Made by a program: the position numbers and the translations under genes | Assembly: GCF_000760935.2 (NCBI RefSeq) | Contig: NZ_CP049744.1 | Location: forward strand, 4,061,501 to 4,125,500 | DNA from: Rhodococcoides fascians A25f | GTDB taxonomy: Bacteria > Actinomycetota > Actinomycetes > Mycobacteriales > Mycobacteriaceae | DNA: 64,000 nucleotides | Direction of reading: 5' to 3' | The notes under the pieces: model-generated | What the model was told of the DNA's origin: nothing | Databases searched by the model: none | Seen by the model: the letters and a program-made list of their open reading frames with translations, nothing else | Part shown: piece by piece, positions 15,834 to 25,087 of the stretch | Position numbering within the stretch: the stretch's first letter is position 1 | How the letters are laid out: every line of letters starts with the position of its first letter

Positions 15834-17318
15834 ATGTCCGAAGTATGGTTTCTCACCGGCAGCCAGGCTCTGTACGGTCCCGAGACGCTCGAGCAGGTAG
15901 CGGTCCAATCACGTGAGATCGCAGACAAACTCAACGACGCGCTACCCGTGTCGGTCGTCTGGAAGCCGGTACTGGTCGACGCCTCGTCCATCCTGCGCTG
16001 CATGCGCGAGGCGAACGCCTCCGACGACTGCATCGGCGTCGTCACCTGGATGCACACATTCTCCCCCGCCAAGATGTGGATCGCCGGCCTCGATGCACTG
16101 GACGTTCCGCTGCTGCACCTGCACACCCAAGCCGGAATGTCGTTGCCGTGGTCCACGATCGACATGGAGTTCATGAACCTGAACCAGGCTGCGCACGGCG
16201 ATCGCGAGTTCGGGCACATCGAATCCAGGGTCGGTGTACTGCGGACCACCGTCGCAGGCCATGTCGACAATCCGACGGTTCGGACGCGGGCGGAACAGTG
16301 GGCACGTGCGGCACTCGGGCGGGCCGAGCTGCGGTCGCTGAGGCTGGCTCGTTTCGGCGACAACATGCGCGACGTCGCGGTCACCGAGGGCGACAAGGTC
16401 GAGGCACAGCTACGCTTCGGCGTTTCCGTGAACACCTACGGCGTCAACGATCTCGTGGACGTGGTCGACGGTGTCAGCGAGGCGGCAGTCTCGGAACTCG
16501 TCGACGAGTATCGGTCGCTGTACGACATCGCCCCCAGGCTGGACAAGGACGGGGACCGTCACGACTCCCTTCGATACGGTGCACGCGTCGAAGCCGGAAT
16601 GCGGCAGTTCCTGAACGACGGCGGATTCAAGGCCTTCACCACCAACTTCGAGGATCTCGGTGGGCTTCGTCAGTTGCCGGGACTCGCAGTGCAACGGCTG
16701 ATGGCCGACGGTTACGGCTTCGGCGGCGAGGGCGACTGGAAGACGTCGATGTTGTTGCGCGGCATGAAGGTGATGGCCGAGGGACTGGACGGTGGCACGT
16801 CCTTCATGGAGGACTACACCTACCACCTGGTGCCCGGAGAAGAGAAGATCCTCGGCGCACACATGCTGGAGGTGTGCCCATCGATCACGACGTCGCGACC
16901 CACACTGGAAATCCATCCGCTGTCGATCGGCGGACGTGAGGATCCGGTGCGGTTGCGATTCACCGCCGATCCAGGGCACGGCGTCGTCGTCGGGCTGTCC
17001 GACGTCGGTGAGCGATTCCGGTTGACGGCCAACGTGATCGACGTGGTCGAACCCGACGAGGCACTGCCGAAGCTGCCGGTGGCGTGTGCAGTGTGGGAAC
17101 CGCAGCCGTCACTGTCGGTGTCGGCAGAATCGTGGTTGACAGCCGGCGCGCCCCACCACACTGTCCTGAGCACGGCCATCGGTCTACCTGTGCTGGAGGC
17201 ATTCTCGGACATGATCGGGGTCGAGCTGCTCGCGATCGACTCCACCACCACGACGCGTGGGTTCCAGCAGACATTGCGATGGAACGCGGCGTACCACCGA
17301 CTCGCAGCGAGACTGTAG
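15834..17318 (+). CDS. araA: L-arabinose isomerase
   Basis: This 494-aa enzyme converts L-arabinose to L-ribulose, the first step of the pathway. It begins with the typical [16 protein letters not shown] and contains the conserved [25 protein letters not shown] (with a metal-ligand Glu) and DYTYHL segments; the metal-binding Glu and His residues are within these. GGAAGG precedes the ATG at proper distance. No arabinose transporter is next to the operon, which ends at a strong hairpin (17335-17372). Confidence 0.96.
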   Translation: MSEVWFLTGSQALYGPETLEQVAVQSREIADKLNDALPVSVVWKPVLVDASSILRCMREANASDDCIGVVTWMHTFSPAKMWIAGLDALDVPLLHLHTQAGMSLPWSTIDMEFMNLNQAAHGDREFGHIESRVGVLRTTVAGHVDNPTVRTRAEQWARAALGRAELRSLRLARFGDNMRDVAVTEGDKVEAQLRFGVSVNTYGVNDLVDVVDGVSEAAVSELVDEYRSLYDIAPRLDKDGDRHDSLRYGARVEAGMRQFLNDGGFKAFTTNFEDLGGLRQLPGLAVQRLMADGYGFGGEGDWKTSMLLRGMKVMAEGLDGGTSFMEDYTYHLVPGEEKILGAHMLEVCPSITTSRPTLEIHPLSIGGREDPVRLRFTADPGHGVVVGLSDVGERFRLTANVIDVVEPDEALPKLPVACAVWEPQPSLSVSAESWLTAGAPHHTVLSTAIGLPVLEAFSDMIGVELLAIDSTTTTRGFQQTLRWNAAYHRLAARL

Positions 17319-17334
17319 GAACACTGCGCCGGGT

Positions 17335-17372
17335 GGGTACCGGTGAGCCGTCGACGCGGCTCGCCGGTGCCC
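17335..17372. terminator. Bidirectional hairpin after araA
   Basis: A 16-bp stem pairs GGGTACCGGTGAGCCG (17335-17350) with CGGCTCGCCGGTGCCC (17357-17372) around a 6-nt loop, with two positions as G-U pairs. It lies in the 68-bp gap between the convergent araA and 2-hydroxyacid dehydrogenase genes and can serve both. Confidence 0.75.
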
Positions 17373-17386
17373 AACGCTCGTCTGGC

Positions 17387-18376
17387 TCAGCCCGTTACCC
17401 GGACCGATCGTCTCGGGTCGACCTCGGTGTTGACCAGGTACTTCGGACGTCCGTTCGTGACGGTCTCGAGGGCATTGCGCGCAGTCTTGGTGCGAATCTC
17501 GACCTCGGATTCCTCGGAATACCAGGCGCAGTGCGGGGAGAGGATCGTATTGTCCAACGACCCAAATTCGTGGTTCGTGGGGAGCGGCTCCTGCGCGAAC
17601 ACGTCGAGTCCAGCACCGGCGATCGATCCCGTCCGCAGGGCATCGGCCAACGCGTCCTCGTCCACGATGCCCCCGCGAGAGGTGTTCACCAGGAAGGCAG
17701 TGGACTTCACCGCGGCCAACTCGGTGGCTCCGATGAGGCCACGTGTGGAGTCGGTCAGAGGGGCGTGCACCGACACCACATCCGACAACCGCACCAACTC
17801 GGCCAGATCCACCGATCGAACACCGAGCTCCGCGGCCCGCGCTGCCGACAGGTAAGGATCGTAGACAATAGGTTCCATGCCGAAGGCCCGCATCTTCGAG
17901 GCGAGCCGCTGGGGGATGTTTCCGAACCCGACCAAACCCAGGAGTCCACCGCGCAACCTGTGCAGTGGTGCCGCGGCCTGGTAGTTCCACTCCCCCGATC
18001 GAAGAGCCCGGTCGTACTTAACCAGGCCCCGCGACAGTGCCAGAATCATGGCCGCGGCGTGATCGGACACGTCGTCCAGCGATCCGTCGGGTACGTTCGC
18101 GACCATGATTCCTGCCGCCGTCGCCGCGGGGACGTCGATGGTGTTCAGTCCGATTCCGTACCGGCAGATCACTCGACACTTGCTCAGGCGGGCGATGAAG
18201 TCCTGATCGATTGTCACGTACTGGTTGATGACGGCGTCGGCTTCCTCACACGCAGCTATCAAGTCCTCTCGGGACGCGAACGGACCGGTGACGAGTTCGA
18301 TATCGTGACCGTCGAGCACATCCAACTCTGGTTTCAGGTCGGGGAATTCGTAGTCGGTGATGACAATCTTCGGCAT
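17387..18376 (-). CDS. D-isomer-specific 2-hydroxyacid dehydrogenase (CtBP-like)
   Basis: This 329-aa NAD(P)-dependent dehydrogenase interconverts a 2-oxoacid and a D-2-hydroxyacid. The Rossmann motif is GLVGFGNIPQRLA; the catalytic Arg (NTSRGGIVDEDAL), Glu (DVFAQEPLP) and His (ILSPHCAWYSEES) are complete. HCAWYSEES is typical of the C-terminal-binding-protein branch. Its start is 30 nt downstream of the stop of the lyase gene, so the two form an operon. The pair is divergent from a GntR regulator. Substrate unknown; context suggests a branched or dicarboxylic hydroxyacid. Confidence 0.87.
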   Translation of the reverse strand: MPKIVITDYEFPDLKPELDVLDGHDIELVTGPFASREDLIAACEEADAVINQYVTIDQDFIARLSKCRVICRYGIGLNTIDVPAATAAGIMVANVPDGSLDDVSDHAAAMILALSRGLVKYDRALRSGEWNYQAAAPLHRLRGGLLGLVGFGNIPQRLASKMRAFGMEPIVYDPYLSAARAAELGVRSVDLAELVRLSDVVSVHAPLTDSTRGLIGATELAAVKSTAFLVNTSRGGIVDEDALADALRTGSIAGAGLDVFAQEPLPTNHEFGSLDNTILSPHCAWYSEESEVEIRTKTARNALETVTNGRPKYLVNTEVDPRRSVRVTG

Positions 18377-18406
18377 GGTCTGACTCCTCGGTGTGGTCGA
18401 AACGGT

Positions 18407-19273
18407 TCAGAGAGCGCCGAATTCGTTGTCGAGCTTCTGGTGATAGGGCAGCCCTACGATGTCGGAATACTCCGAGTAGGTGATTGCGTCGTTTCCGGCG
18501 GCGATCACCCCGGTTTCGTGCAAGTCGAACAACGACTTTCGCATCGCTGTCGCTGCCGAGAAGAGGGCAGTCAGGGCATAGAAGACAATCGAGAACCCCC
18601 GCTCCTCGAGATCGGACGCCGACAGAGTCGCCGCCTCGGTGCCGTCCACCAGAGAGACCACCTTGGGTCCGGCGAGATTTTCGGCAACGTAATCGACGTC
18701 GTACCGAGTCTTCACCCCATCCACGAAGACCAAGTCAGCACCGGCATCTCGGTATCTCTCGGCTCTGGCGATCGCATCTTCGTGGCCGGTCGCGGCCAGC
18801 GCGTCTGTCCGTGCAATCACCAGGAGAGATCCCTCCTTGCGGGCCGCCACGGCCGCTTGGACGCGCCGGGTGCTTTCTTCCATCGGCATCAGACGAATTC
18901 CGGCCATCTGTCCACACCGCTTCGGCGCGATCTGGTCTTCGAGGTGAATTGAGGCTACACCGGCTTGGATGTACTCCTGCACAGTTCGGTCGATGTTGGA
19001 TGGGCCCCCGTAGCCGGTATCGGCGTCGGCAATGACCGGAATAGACGTGCTACGTACCATGTTTCGTGCATGCTCGGTCATCTCCGTCTGCGTGAGCAGA
19101 CCGATGTCCGGCATTCCGAGCCGGGACGCTGTCGCGCCGAAGCCGGTCATATAGACCGCCGGAAAGCCCGCACTCTCGACCAATCGAGCCGAAAACGAGT
19201 CGAATGCGCCCGGGGCTCGAACTATCGGTGCGCCGGGTGAGATCAGAGTTCTTAGCGTGTCGGCTGCATGCAC
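18407..19273 (-). CDS. Isocitrate lyase/PEP mutase family protein
   Basis: This 288-aa TIM-barrel enzyme of the ICL/PEP-mutase superfamily probably cleaves a C-C bond in a 2-hydroxy dicarboxylate (methylisocitrate or dimethylmalate type) or decarboxylates oxaloacetate. Metal and phosphate-site motifs VYMTGFGATASRLG, ADADTGYGG and HLEDQ are intact. The active-site loop is KRCGQ instead of the K[KR]CGH of lyases, which leaves the exact reaction open. It is the first gene of a leftward operon with the 2-hydroxyacid dehydrogenase and is divergent from a GntR regulator. A candidate operator at 19355-19369 lies in the shared promoter. Confidence 0.85.
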   Translation of the reverse strand: MHAADTLRTLISPGAPIVRAPGAFDSFSARLVESAGFPAVYMTGFGATASRLGMPDIGLLTQTEMTEHARNMVRSTSIPVIADADTGYGGPSNIDRTVQEYIQAGVASIHLEDQIAPKRCGQMAGIRLMPMEESTRRVQAAVAARKEGSLLVIARTDALAATGHEDAIARAERYRDAGADLVFVDGVKTRYDVDYVAENLAGPKVVSLVDGTEAATLSASDLEERGFSIVFYALTALFSAATAMRKSLFDLHETGVIAAGNDAITYSEYSDIVGLPYHQKLDNEFGAL

Positions 19274-19354
19274 GAATGCGCTCCTGGTGTTGTCGGTGGT
19301 GGTCGATCGAAAACCGTGAGAGTGGCGTAGGTCGGCTGATGACCTGAATCACTA

Positions 19355-19369
19355 CAACTAGGACACTAG
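19355..19369. promoter_or_regulatory. Putative GntR operator, copy 1
   Basis: CAACTAGGACACTAG, in the 196-bp space between the divergent lyase and GntR genes, is 13/15 identical to the reverse complement of CTAGTATCCCAGTTG at 20234-20248, upstream of the transporter. CTAG halves give partial dyad symmetry. Confidence 0.55.
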
Positions 19370-19469
19370 ATATCTCCCATCTGGAATGCAAGACATGCAT
19401 CTCGAAAACGGTCGATCTGACGTACATGCCGGTACAGTCGAGGCGGTAAGCAGCGGAAACGGAGAGTTC

Positions 19470-20192
19470 ATGGCACGGGCAGTGCGATCACAGGCTCCAT
19501 CTTTGGCGTCGTCGGTGGCCGACACCCTCAGAGCGTCGATCATCGACGGCAAATTCGAGTTGGGTGAGGCGCTGTCCGAGGACGCTGTGGCCGAAGCGTT
19601 GGGCGTCAGCCGAACTCCGGTCCGCGAAGCGATGAGGCTGCTGCAGCTCCAGGGCCTGGTCACGGTGGTGCCGAAGTCGGGAACGTACGTATTCCAACCG
19701 ACCGAGGACGAAATCGCCGAGCTGTGCGAGTTTCGCGCGACACTCGAAGTTCGCGCCGCGTCGCTGTCCTTCGAGCGCAACCGCGCCGCTACCCTCGTCG
19801 ACCTCCGCGCCGCCATCGAGGACATGGACGGAGCCCGCCCCTCGCGGGACTCGCAGCGATATGGGAAAGCCGATACATGCTTTCACGAGGCATTCTTCGA
19901 TAATTGCGGAAATCGATACCTGCAGAACGCATATCGCATGAACCTCACGCGTGTGGCTGCACTCCGCACCCATCTCACGTTTCTCTCCCCCACCGAACCC
20001 GAGCGGTCGTTCTCCGAGCACGAACACATGGCCAAAATCTTCGACTCGGGTAACGCCGGCGATCTCGAACCACTACTCGAAGTGCACATCATGCGAACCC
20101 GTGAGATGTACTTGGTCGCTCTCGCGCAGCGCACCCGCGCACACTCGGGTTCTCGCGCAGACCGCATGAGACACAAACTTCAGGCGCTGTAA
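19470..20192 (+). CDS. GntR-family regulator, FadR/FCD subgroup
   Basis: This 240-aa regulator has an N-terminal winged helix (residues about 12-75: LSEDAVAEALGVSRTPVREA) and a C-terminal FCD helical ligand domain (about 85-220) with a metal-binding His/Asp pattern (CFHEAFFDN, HEHMAK, EVHIMRTREM). FCD regulators usually bind small organic acids. ATG 19470 is preceded by GGAGAG. It is divergent from the lyase/dehydrogenase operon and followed by an MHS transporter; similar 15-bp elements in both promoters suggest that it controls uptake and breakdown of one acid. Confidence 0.9.
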   Translation: MARAVRSQAPSLASSVADTLRASIIDGKFELGEALSEDAVAEALGVSRTPVREAMRLLQLQGLVTVVPKSGTYVFQPTEDEIAELCEFRATLEVRAASLSFERNRAATLVDLRAAIEDMDGARPSRDSQRYGKADTCFHEAFFDNCGNRYLQNAYRMNLTRVAALRTHLTFLSPTEPERSFSEHEHMAKIFDSGNAGDLEPLLEVHIMRTREMYLVALAQRTRAHSGSRADRMRHKLQAL

Positions 20193-20233
20193 GAGAGACC
20201 CTTGCGAGCCAAGGTGCTCCGTGTCACACTCAT

Positions 20234-20248
20234 CTAGTATCCCAGTTG
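20234..20248. promoter_or_regulatory. Putative GntR operator, copy 2
   Basis: CTAGTATCCCAGTTG lies 89 bp upstream of the MHS transporter start and matches 13 of 15 positions of the inverted element 19355-19369 (CTAGTGTCCTAGTTG when reversed). Conservation at both promoters around the GntR gene is the evidence. Confidence 0.5.
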
Positions 20249-20336
20249 AGGGATCCATGTTGTGGAGTGGAGAGCCTCCACGCCCCATGCAGCCTGAACG
20301 CACGGCGTTCGTTCACGAATAGGACCCCAGACCCAC

Positions 20337-21731
20337 ATGACCGAAACATCGTTCACTCCCGAACAAGAACGGCAGGCACGCAAAGCCGCGTTCGGCAGTT
20401 TTGCGGGTGCCGTCATCGATTGGTACGACTTCATCCTTTACGGCTTGATCGCCGCGCTCGTGTTCAACACCGCATTCTTCCCCGACGTGAGCCCGGCAAT
20501 CGGCACCCTTGCCGCATTCGCCACGTTCGGGGTCGGCTTCTTCTTCCGTCCCCTGGGCGGCATCGTGTTCGGCCACTTCGGGGATCGACTGGGACGCAAA
20601 CGGATGCTGGTGATCACCATGCTCGTCATGGGACTGGCATCGACCGGAATAGGCCTGCTACCGACATTCGACTCCATTGGATGGTGGGCCCCTGCGCTGC
20701 TCGTTCTGCTCCGCGCAATCCAAGGATTCGCCGTCGGCGGTGAGTGGGGCGGGGCGGCTTTGATGGCGGTGGAGAGCGCGCCCCCGAAAAAGAAAGCGTT
20801 CTACAGCAGCGGTGTACAGGTCGGGTACTCGGTCGGACTGTTGATCGCGACCGGTTCGGTGGCCATTCTCAGTGCGACGCTGAGCGACGAGGACTTCAAC
20901 CAATGGGGCTGGCGAATCCCATTCATCGCCAGCATCGTCCTCGTAGCAATAGGCCTGTGGATCCGCTCGAGCGTCAACGAGACAGCGGAGTTCACCGAGA
21001 AGGTGGTGAATTCGGATGTCAAGAAGCAGAGGAAGATTCCGCTTTTCGAGGCGTTGAAGGCCCACCCGACCGCATTCCTGAAGATCATCGGACTGCGCTT
21101 CGCCGAACTGTTCATCGGTTACATCGTCACCGCCTTCGCACTGAGCTACGCAACCAACCACACCGAGATCAGCCGCGGCTTCATGCTGGACATCATCCTC
21201 GTGGTCGGTGCGCTTGGAATCGTCACGATTCCGACCTTCGCCTACCTGTCGGATCGCTTCGGCCGCAAGCGGATCTATGTCTTCGGCTCCGTTGTCGGCG
21301 CAGTCTGTGCGGCTCCGTTCTTCATGGCAATGGACAACGATTCACTGATCGGTACGGCAATACTCGCTGTCATCCTGTTCAATATCGGTCACGACTCGGT
21401 CGTCAGCGCTCAGCAGCCACTGTTCACCGAAATGTTCGGTGCCGAATACCGTTACAGCGGAGCCGGAGTCGGCTACCAGGTTGCCAGCGCCATTGCGGGC
21501 GGCCTCACGCCGTTCATCGCCGCCCTGCTCGTCGGCATCAACGACGGAGGCTGGTATCTGGTCGCGGCGTACCTCGGAATCGGTTGCGCCGTGTCGGCCG
21601 TCATTGCAGCCTCCATCTCGCACGGTGACGCGGACCGCACGACTACGGCCCCGGCCGAGGCCGAATCGGGGATTTCCGGCACCGAATCCGATGTTCGTCG
21701 AGGCGATTCGATCGACTCGCGGTCCCTCTGA
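20337..21731 (+). CDS. MHS-family MFS transporter
   Basis: This 464-aa metabolite:H+ symporter has 12 predicted helices. Family signatures are AGAVIDWYDFILYGL in helix 1, GHFGDRLGRKRML in the helix 2-3 loop and RAIQGFAVGGEWGGA in helix 4; the second half repeats the loop as LSDRFGRKRIY. The C-terminal tail (about 40 residues, TTAPAEAESGISGTESD) is hydrophilic. It follows the GntR gene by 144 bp, with a GntR-like site in between, and probably imports the organic acid handled by the lyase and 2-hydroxyacid dehydrogenase. Confidence 0.88.
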   Translation: MTETSFTPEQERQARKAAFGSFAGAVIDWYDFILYGLIAALVFNTAFFPDVSPAIGTLAAFATFGVGFFFRPLGGIVFGHFGDRLGRKRMLVITMLVMGLASTGIGLLPTFDSIGWWAPALLVLLRAIQGFAVGGEWGGAALMAVESAPPKKKAFYSSGVQVGYSVGLLIATGSVAILSATLSDEDFNQWGWRIPFIASIVLVAIGLWIRSSVNETAEFTEKVVNSDVKKQRKIPLFEALKAHPTAFLKIIGLRFAELFIGYIVTAFALSYATNHTEISRGFMLDIILVVGALGIVTIPTFAYLSDRFGRKRIYVFGSVVGAVCAAPFFMAMDNDSLIGTAILAVILFNIGHDSVVSAQQPLFTEMFGAEYRYSGAGVGYQVASAIAGGLTPFIAALLVGINDGGWYLVAAYLGIGCAVSAVIAASISHGDADRTTTAPAEAESGISGTESDVRRGDSIDSRSL

Positions 21732-21876
21732 CCAGAGAGAGCACGTTCTCCTGGGGCACGGCAGGATCTCGGAGCCGGGCCGACTCGTCGAACATCACGG
21801 CGGTCGGCTCGGTTCCGATCACACGAACAACAGTCGGAATTGGGCTTCAACCGAGCCTTTCGTCCGAAATGCTATT

Positions 21877-21894
21877 CCATACCGTACCGGACTG
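21877..21894. promoter_or_regulatory. 18-bp regulon site, copy 1 (multicopper oxidase 1)
   Basis: CCATACCGTACCGGACTG; reversed it reads CAGTCC-GGTACG-GTATGG, the same half-site arrangement as the four other copies. It lies 38 bp upstream of the multicopper oxidase start. This is the most diverged copy, with one perfect half (GTATGG). Confidence 0.6.
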
Positions 21895-21932
21895 TATTGT
21901 CACTCCCGTCTGCATCAGGGAGGACGGGACCG

Positions 21933-23780
21933 ATGGTGAATCGACAATGGCGGCCGAACAGGCGACGGCTGCTCGGTAGCGCCGTGGCTGTGGTGGCCGC
22001 AACGGTGGGCGGTACATGGCTCTCGCGTGCGGCGGCCGATCCGGCAGCACCGTTCTTCCCGTCGCGGGCGCACGACCAACCGACGATCCCTGGAATCTCG
22101 GTGTTCTCGTACAAGTCTCCGAACTTGACCAAGTTCGTCGACCCACTGACGATTCTGCCGCGCCGCCGCCTGGGCGGGGACATCGTCGCCGGACTGCACC
22201 AGCACCGGTTTCACCGTGACCTACCGGAAGTTGCGAGCTGGGGATTCGACGGCGTCACTCATCTGGGTCCGATTCTGGAAGTTCGGCGCGGTGAGATCAT
22301 CTCCACGCGGTTCGTCAACGACCTGCGCTCGCACGTGCTCGCGGCCGACGTCGACACCACTTTGCACGGTGCCCTCGAAATCGACCGCACGGAGCCACCA
22401 TTGGCTGTCCATCTTCACGGAGCGCCCAACCGCCCCGAGTTCGACGGCTATCCGACGTCTGTCGTTCGACCCGGCCAGAGCGTCGAGATGACCTTCGGGA
22501 ACGATCTCGACGCAACTACGCTGTGGTACCACGACCACTCGATGGGAACGAGTCGTCTGTCGATCTATTCCGGGCTGGCCGCACCCTATTTCGTTCGTGA
22601 CGACTGGGATACCGGTGAGGCAGACAATCCGCTCGGGCTCCCGTCGGGGACTCGTGAGATTCCGTTGATGGTGTGCGACAAACTGTTCTACGACGACGGG
22701 CGGTTGCGCTACGACAACACCCCGACCGTGCAGCAGGGTCACTGGGCGGGCGGACTGTGCGGGGACGTGATGGTGGTCAACGGTAAGGCGTGGCCCTATC
22801 TCGACGTCGATCGAGGCGTGTATCGCTTTCGGTTGATCAGTTCGAGCCAACTCAACGACTACCGATTGGCACTGTCGAACGGCGAGCCGTTCTGGGTGAT
22901 CGGTAGCGATGGTGGACTTCTCGACGCCCCGGTCATGGTTGGCGAATTGGACATCGCGCCCGCCGAACGCTACGACCTTCTGATCGACTTCTCCCGTGCC
23001 GAGCCAGGAACCGCCATCGATCTTGTCAACACGATGCAGATATCGATAGCGGGACAGGCCAATGGCGCCATGGCGATCCGCGACGTGATGCGCTTCGTCG
23101 TCGGCGAGAGCCAGGCACCGGTGCGGACCGTCCCCCACACACTGAGGCGCTCAGCCACTGCTGTTCCGGGGACACCACAATCTGTCCGTACAGCGACGCT
23201 GTCTGTCAACGCCAACACCGAGAACCCCACATTTCTCGGTGTCCTCGGTATGAGTCTGAACAACATGCGATTCGATCAGTCCGATTTCGACATGCCGGTG
23301 CAGGGAACCACCGAGCAGTGGGATTTCGTGAACGCGGACGCCACCTTTCAGGTTCATTCGATGCACGTTCACCTGGTGCAGTTCAAGGTCCTCGGCCGCC
23401 AGGACTTCGACAAAGTGCGCTACCTGGCCGAGAACCCACCGCCGCTACTGGGTACTCGCTGGACACCGTCGGCCGACGAGTACACCACGAACAGCCCGGA
23501 ACCGCCCGCGCCGTACGAATCCGGATGGAAAGACACTGTCCGATGCCCACCGAACCAGATCACTCGAATTCTGGTCCGATGGCCGACAGTCGATGAACTC
23601 GGATTCGATCCCGACGCGGAGTTCACCGGCCCCGACGGCACCGCCGCGCAGGGATACGTGTGGCACTGCCATCTGACCGATCACGAGGACAACGAGATGA
23701 TGCAACGACTGAGGGTCGTGTCGGCCGAGGGCGCTGCCCCCTCCTCAGTCACGCACGGTGCCGGCGGACACCACCATTGA
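21933..23780 (+). CDS. Multicopper oxidase 1 (CotA/phenoxazinone synthase type), Tat-exported
   Basis: This 615-aa three-cupredoxin oxidase couples one-electron oxidation of phenols, quinols or metal ions to reduction of O2 to water. All copper-ligand clusters are present: AVHLHGAPN, LWYHDHSMG, VHSMHVHLVQF and WHCHLTDHEDNEMM, the last with the type 1 Cys and axial Met. The N-terminus RRRLLGSAVAVVAATVGG is a Tat signal, so the enzyme folds in the cytoplasm and works outside the membrane. The C-terminus ends in a natural GGHHH. GGAGG precedes ATG 21933. The 3' end overlaps the convergent CoA-transferase gene by 32 bp. A regulon site lies upstream. Confidence 0.93.
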   Translation: MVNRQWRPNRRRLLGSAVAVVAATVGGTWLSRAAADPAAPFFPSRAHDQPTIPGISVFSYKSPNLTKFVDPLTILPRRRLGGDIVAGLHQHRFHRDLPEVASWGFDGVTHLGPILEVRRGEIISTRFVNDLRSHVLAADVDTTLHGALEIDRTEPPLAVHLHGAPNRPEFDGYPTSVVRPGQSVEMTFGNDLDATTLWYHDHSMGTSRLSIYSGLAAPYFVRDDWDTGEADNPLGLPSGTREIPLMVCDKLFYDDGRLRYDNTPTVQQGHWAGGLCGDVMVVNGKAWPYLDVDRGVYRFRLISSSQLNDYRLALSNGEPFWVIGSDGGLLDAPVMVGELDIAPAERYDLLIDFSRAEPGTAIDLVNTMQISIAGQANGAMAIRDVMRFVVGESQAPVRTVPHTLRRSATAVPGTPQSVRTATLSVNANTENPTFLGVLGMSLNNMRFDQSDFDMPVQGTTEQWDFVNADATFQVHSMHVHLVQFKVLGRQDFDKVRYLAENPPPLLGTRWTPSADEYTTNSPEPPAPYESGWKDTVRCPPNQITRILVRWPTVDELGFDPDAEFTGPDGTAAQGYVWHCHLTDHEDNEMMQRLRVVSAEGAAPSSVTHGAGGHHH

Positions 23781-25017
23781 CCTGGTCCCCGCCGAGATCT
23801 GTTCGAGCGCTCGCCAACTCACCGAGAATATCGTCGGTGTGTTGACCGAGTTCAGGGCCTAGGTTGCGGATCGACACCGATCGCTCGCCGATCACCGGTA
23901 CGATGCCGGGAAACCCCACCGAGACCGGGTCAGGACCACCTGTATCGACAAGGAACTGCTGAATCATGTTGCGAGAGAGCATCTGCTCGTCCGTACAGAT
24001 ATCGGCCGCTGTATTGATCGGACCGCTCGGCACCTCCGCTGCGTCGAGCACTGCGAGCGCCTCGGCACGAGTCGCCGTGGCAGCCCACGCACCGATCGCC
24101 TCGTCGAGTTCGTCTCGACGTTTCCACCTGCCCGCACCACCGGACAGTTCGGGATCGGTAGCCAAGTCGGGACGCCCGATCGCCAGCATGTAGCGAACGA
24201 AGATGGCGTCTCCGTTGCCTGCCACAACGATCGACAACCCATCCGAGCACGTGTAAGCGTTGGACGGCGCTATCCCTTCCATCCGCCCGCCGAGACGTTG
24301 CCGCTCGACACCGTACGCCAGGTAGTCGGGAATCAGTGACTCGAGCACCGAGAACATGGATTCGCTCAGCGCAACATCGATCACCCGAGACGACAGCGGC
24401 AGCGAACCTTCTTCGATGGTCCGAGAACGATTGTGCAGCAACGCCATCACTGCTCCGAATCCTGCATACAATGCGGCTACCGTGTCGCCTATGGACACTC
24501 CGACCCGAATGGGCGGCCGGTCGGGATCGCCGACCAACTCCCGAAATCCGCTGTACGCTTCGGCAACTGCAGCAAATCCCGGCCGTTTCGACAGCGGCCC
24601 GGTTTGCCCGAACGCCGAAATGCGCACGAGGACGACGTTCGGATTGGCAGCATCGAGGGCGTCCGGCCCGATGCCCCACTTCTCCAGTGTTCCAGGGCGG
24701 AAGTTCTCGACCACCACGTCGCACGTCGCCGCCAAGTCGAGGACGGACCGTCGACCCTCTTCGGTTTTGAGATCGAGCACGATCGACTTCTTGTTGCGGT
24801 TGAGTGTTCTGAACAACATGGAGGTGGTCCCTGAATACAGGCGCCACGAACGGGTCTCGTCGCCCGTGTCCGGGCGCTCCACCTTGATCACTTCGGCACC
24901 GAAATCCGCGAGCAGGCGTGCAGCGGTGGGCCCGGCGATGTAGTTCCCCAGTTCAAGTACGCGAAACCCGCTCAGCGGCAGTGCATTCGAGTCAGCAGAT
25001 GGGTCTTCTCCGAGCAC
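23749..25017 (-). CDS. CaiB/BaiF family (class III) CoA-transferase
   Basis: This 422-aa family III CoA-transferase moves CoA from a donor thioester to an acid. It opens with LSGFRVLELGNYIAGPTAARLLADFGAEVIKVE (here only the fold-defining start is meant) and contains NRNKKSIVLDLK and CDVVVENFRPG; the catalytic Asp follows as expected in the FRPGTLEKWGI region. The GTG at 25017 follows GGAGG by 5 nt; longer versions would run through the 18-bp operator at 25055-25072. It is the third gene of a leftward group (lipase-like, TetR, CoA-transferase), with its own regulon site. It probably activates the carboxylic acid formed by the regulon enzymes. Confidence 0.88.
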   Translation of the reverse strand: MLGEDPSADSNALPLSGFRVLELGNYIAGPTAARLLADFGAEVIKVERPDTGDETRSWRLYSGTTSMLFRTLNRNKKSIVLDLKTEEGRRSVLDLAATCDVVVENFRPGTLEKWGIGPDALDAANPNVVLVRISAFGQTGPLSKRPGFAAVAEAYSGFRELVGDPDRPPIRVGVSIGDTVAALYAGFGAVMALLHNRSRTIEEGSLPLSSRVIDVALSESMFSVLESLIPDYLAYGVERQRLGGRMEGIAPSNAYTCSDGLSIVVAGNGDAIFVRYMLAIGRPDLATDPELSGGAGRWKRRDELDEAIGAWAATATRAEALAVLDAAEVPSGPINTAADICTDEQMLSRNMIQQFLVDTGGPDPVSVGFPGIVPVIGERSVSIRNLGPELGQHTDDILGELASARTDLGGDQVNGGVRRHRA

Positions 25018-25054
25018 AGCAGCCTCCGTCGAGTGGTGGGGATCAACCCGCTCA

Positions 25055-25072
25055 CAGTACCATTGAGTATGG
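25055..25072. promoter_or_regulatory. 18-bp regulon site, copy 2 (CoA-transferase)
   Basis: CAGTAC-CATTGA-GTATGG, 37 bp upstream of the CoA-transferase GTG and just after the TetR stop. An overlapping perfect repeat, GTACCAT-N5-ATGGTAC (25057-25075), strengthens the dyad. Confidence 0.7.
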
Positions 25073-25087
25073 TACGGATTCACGGCT

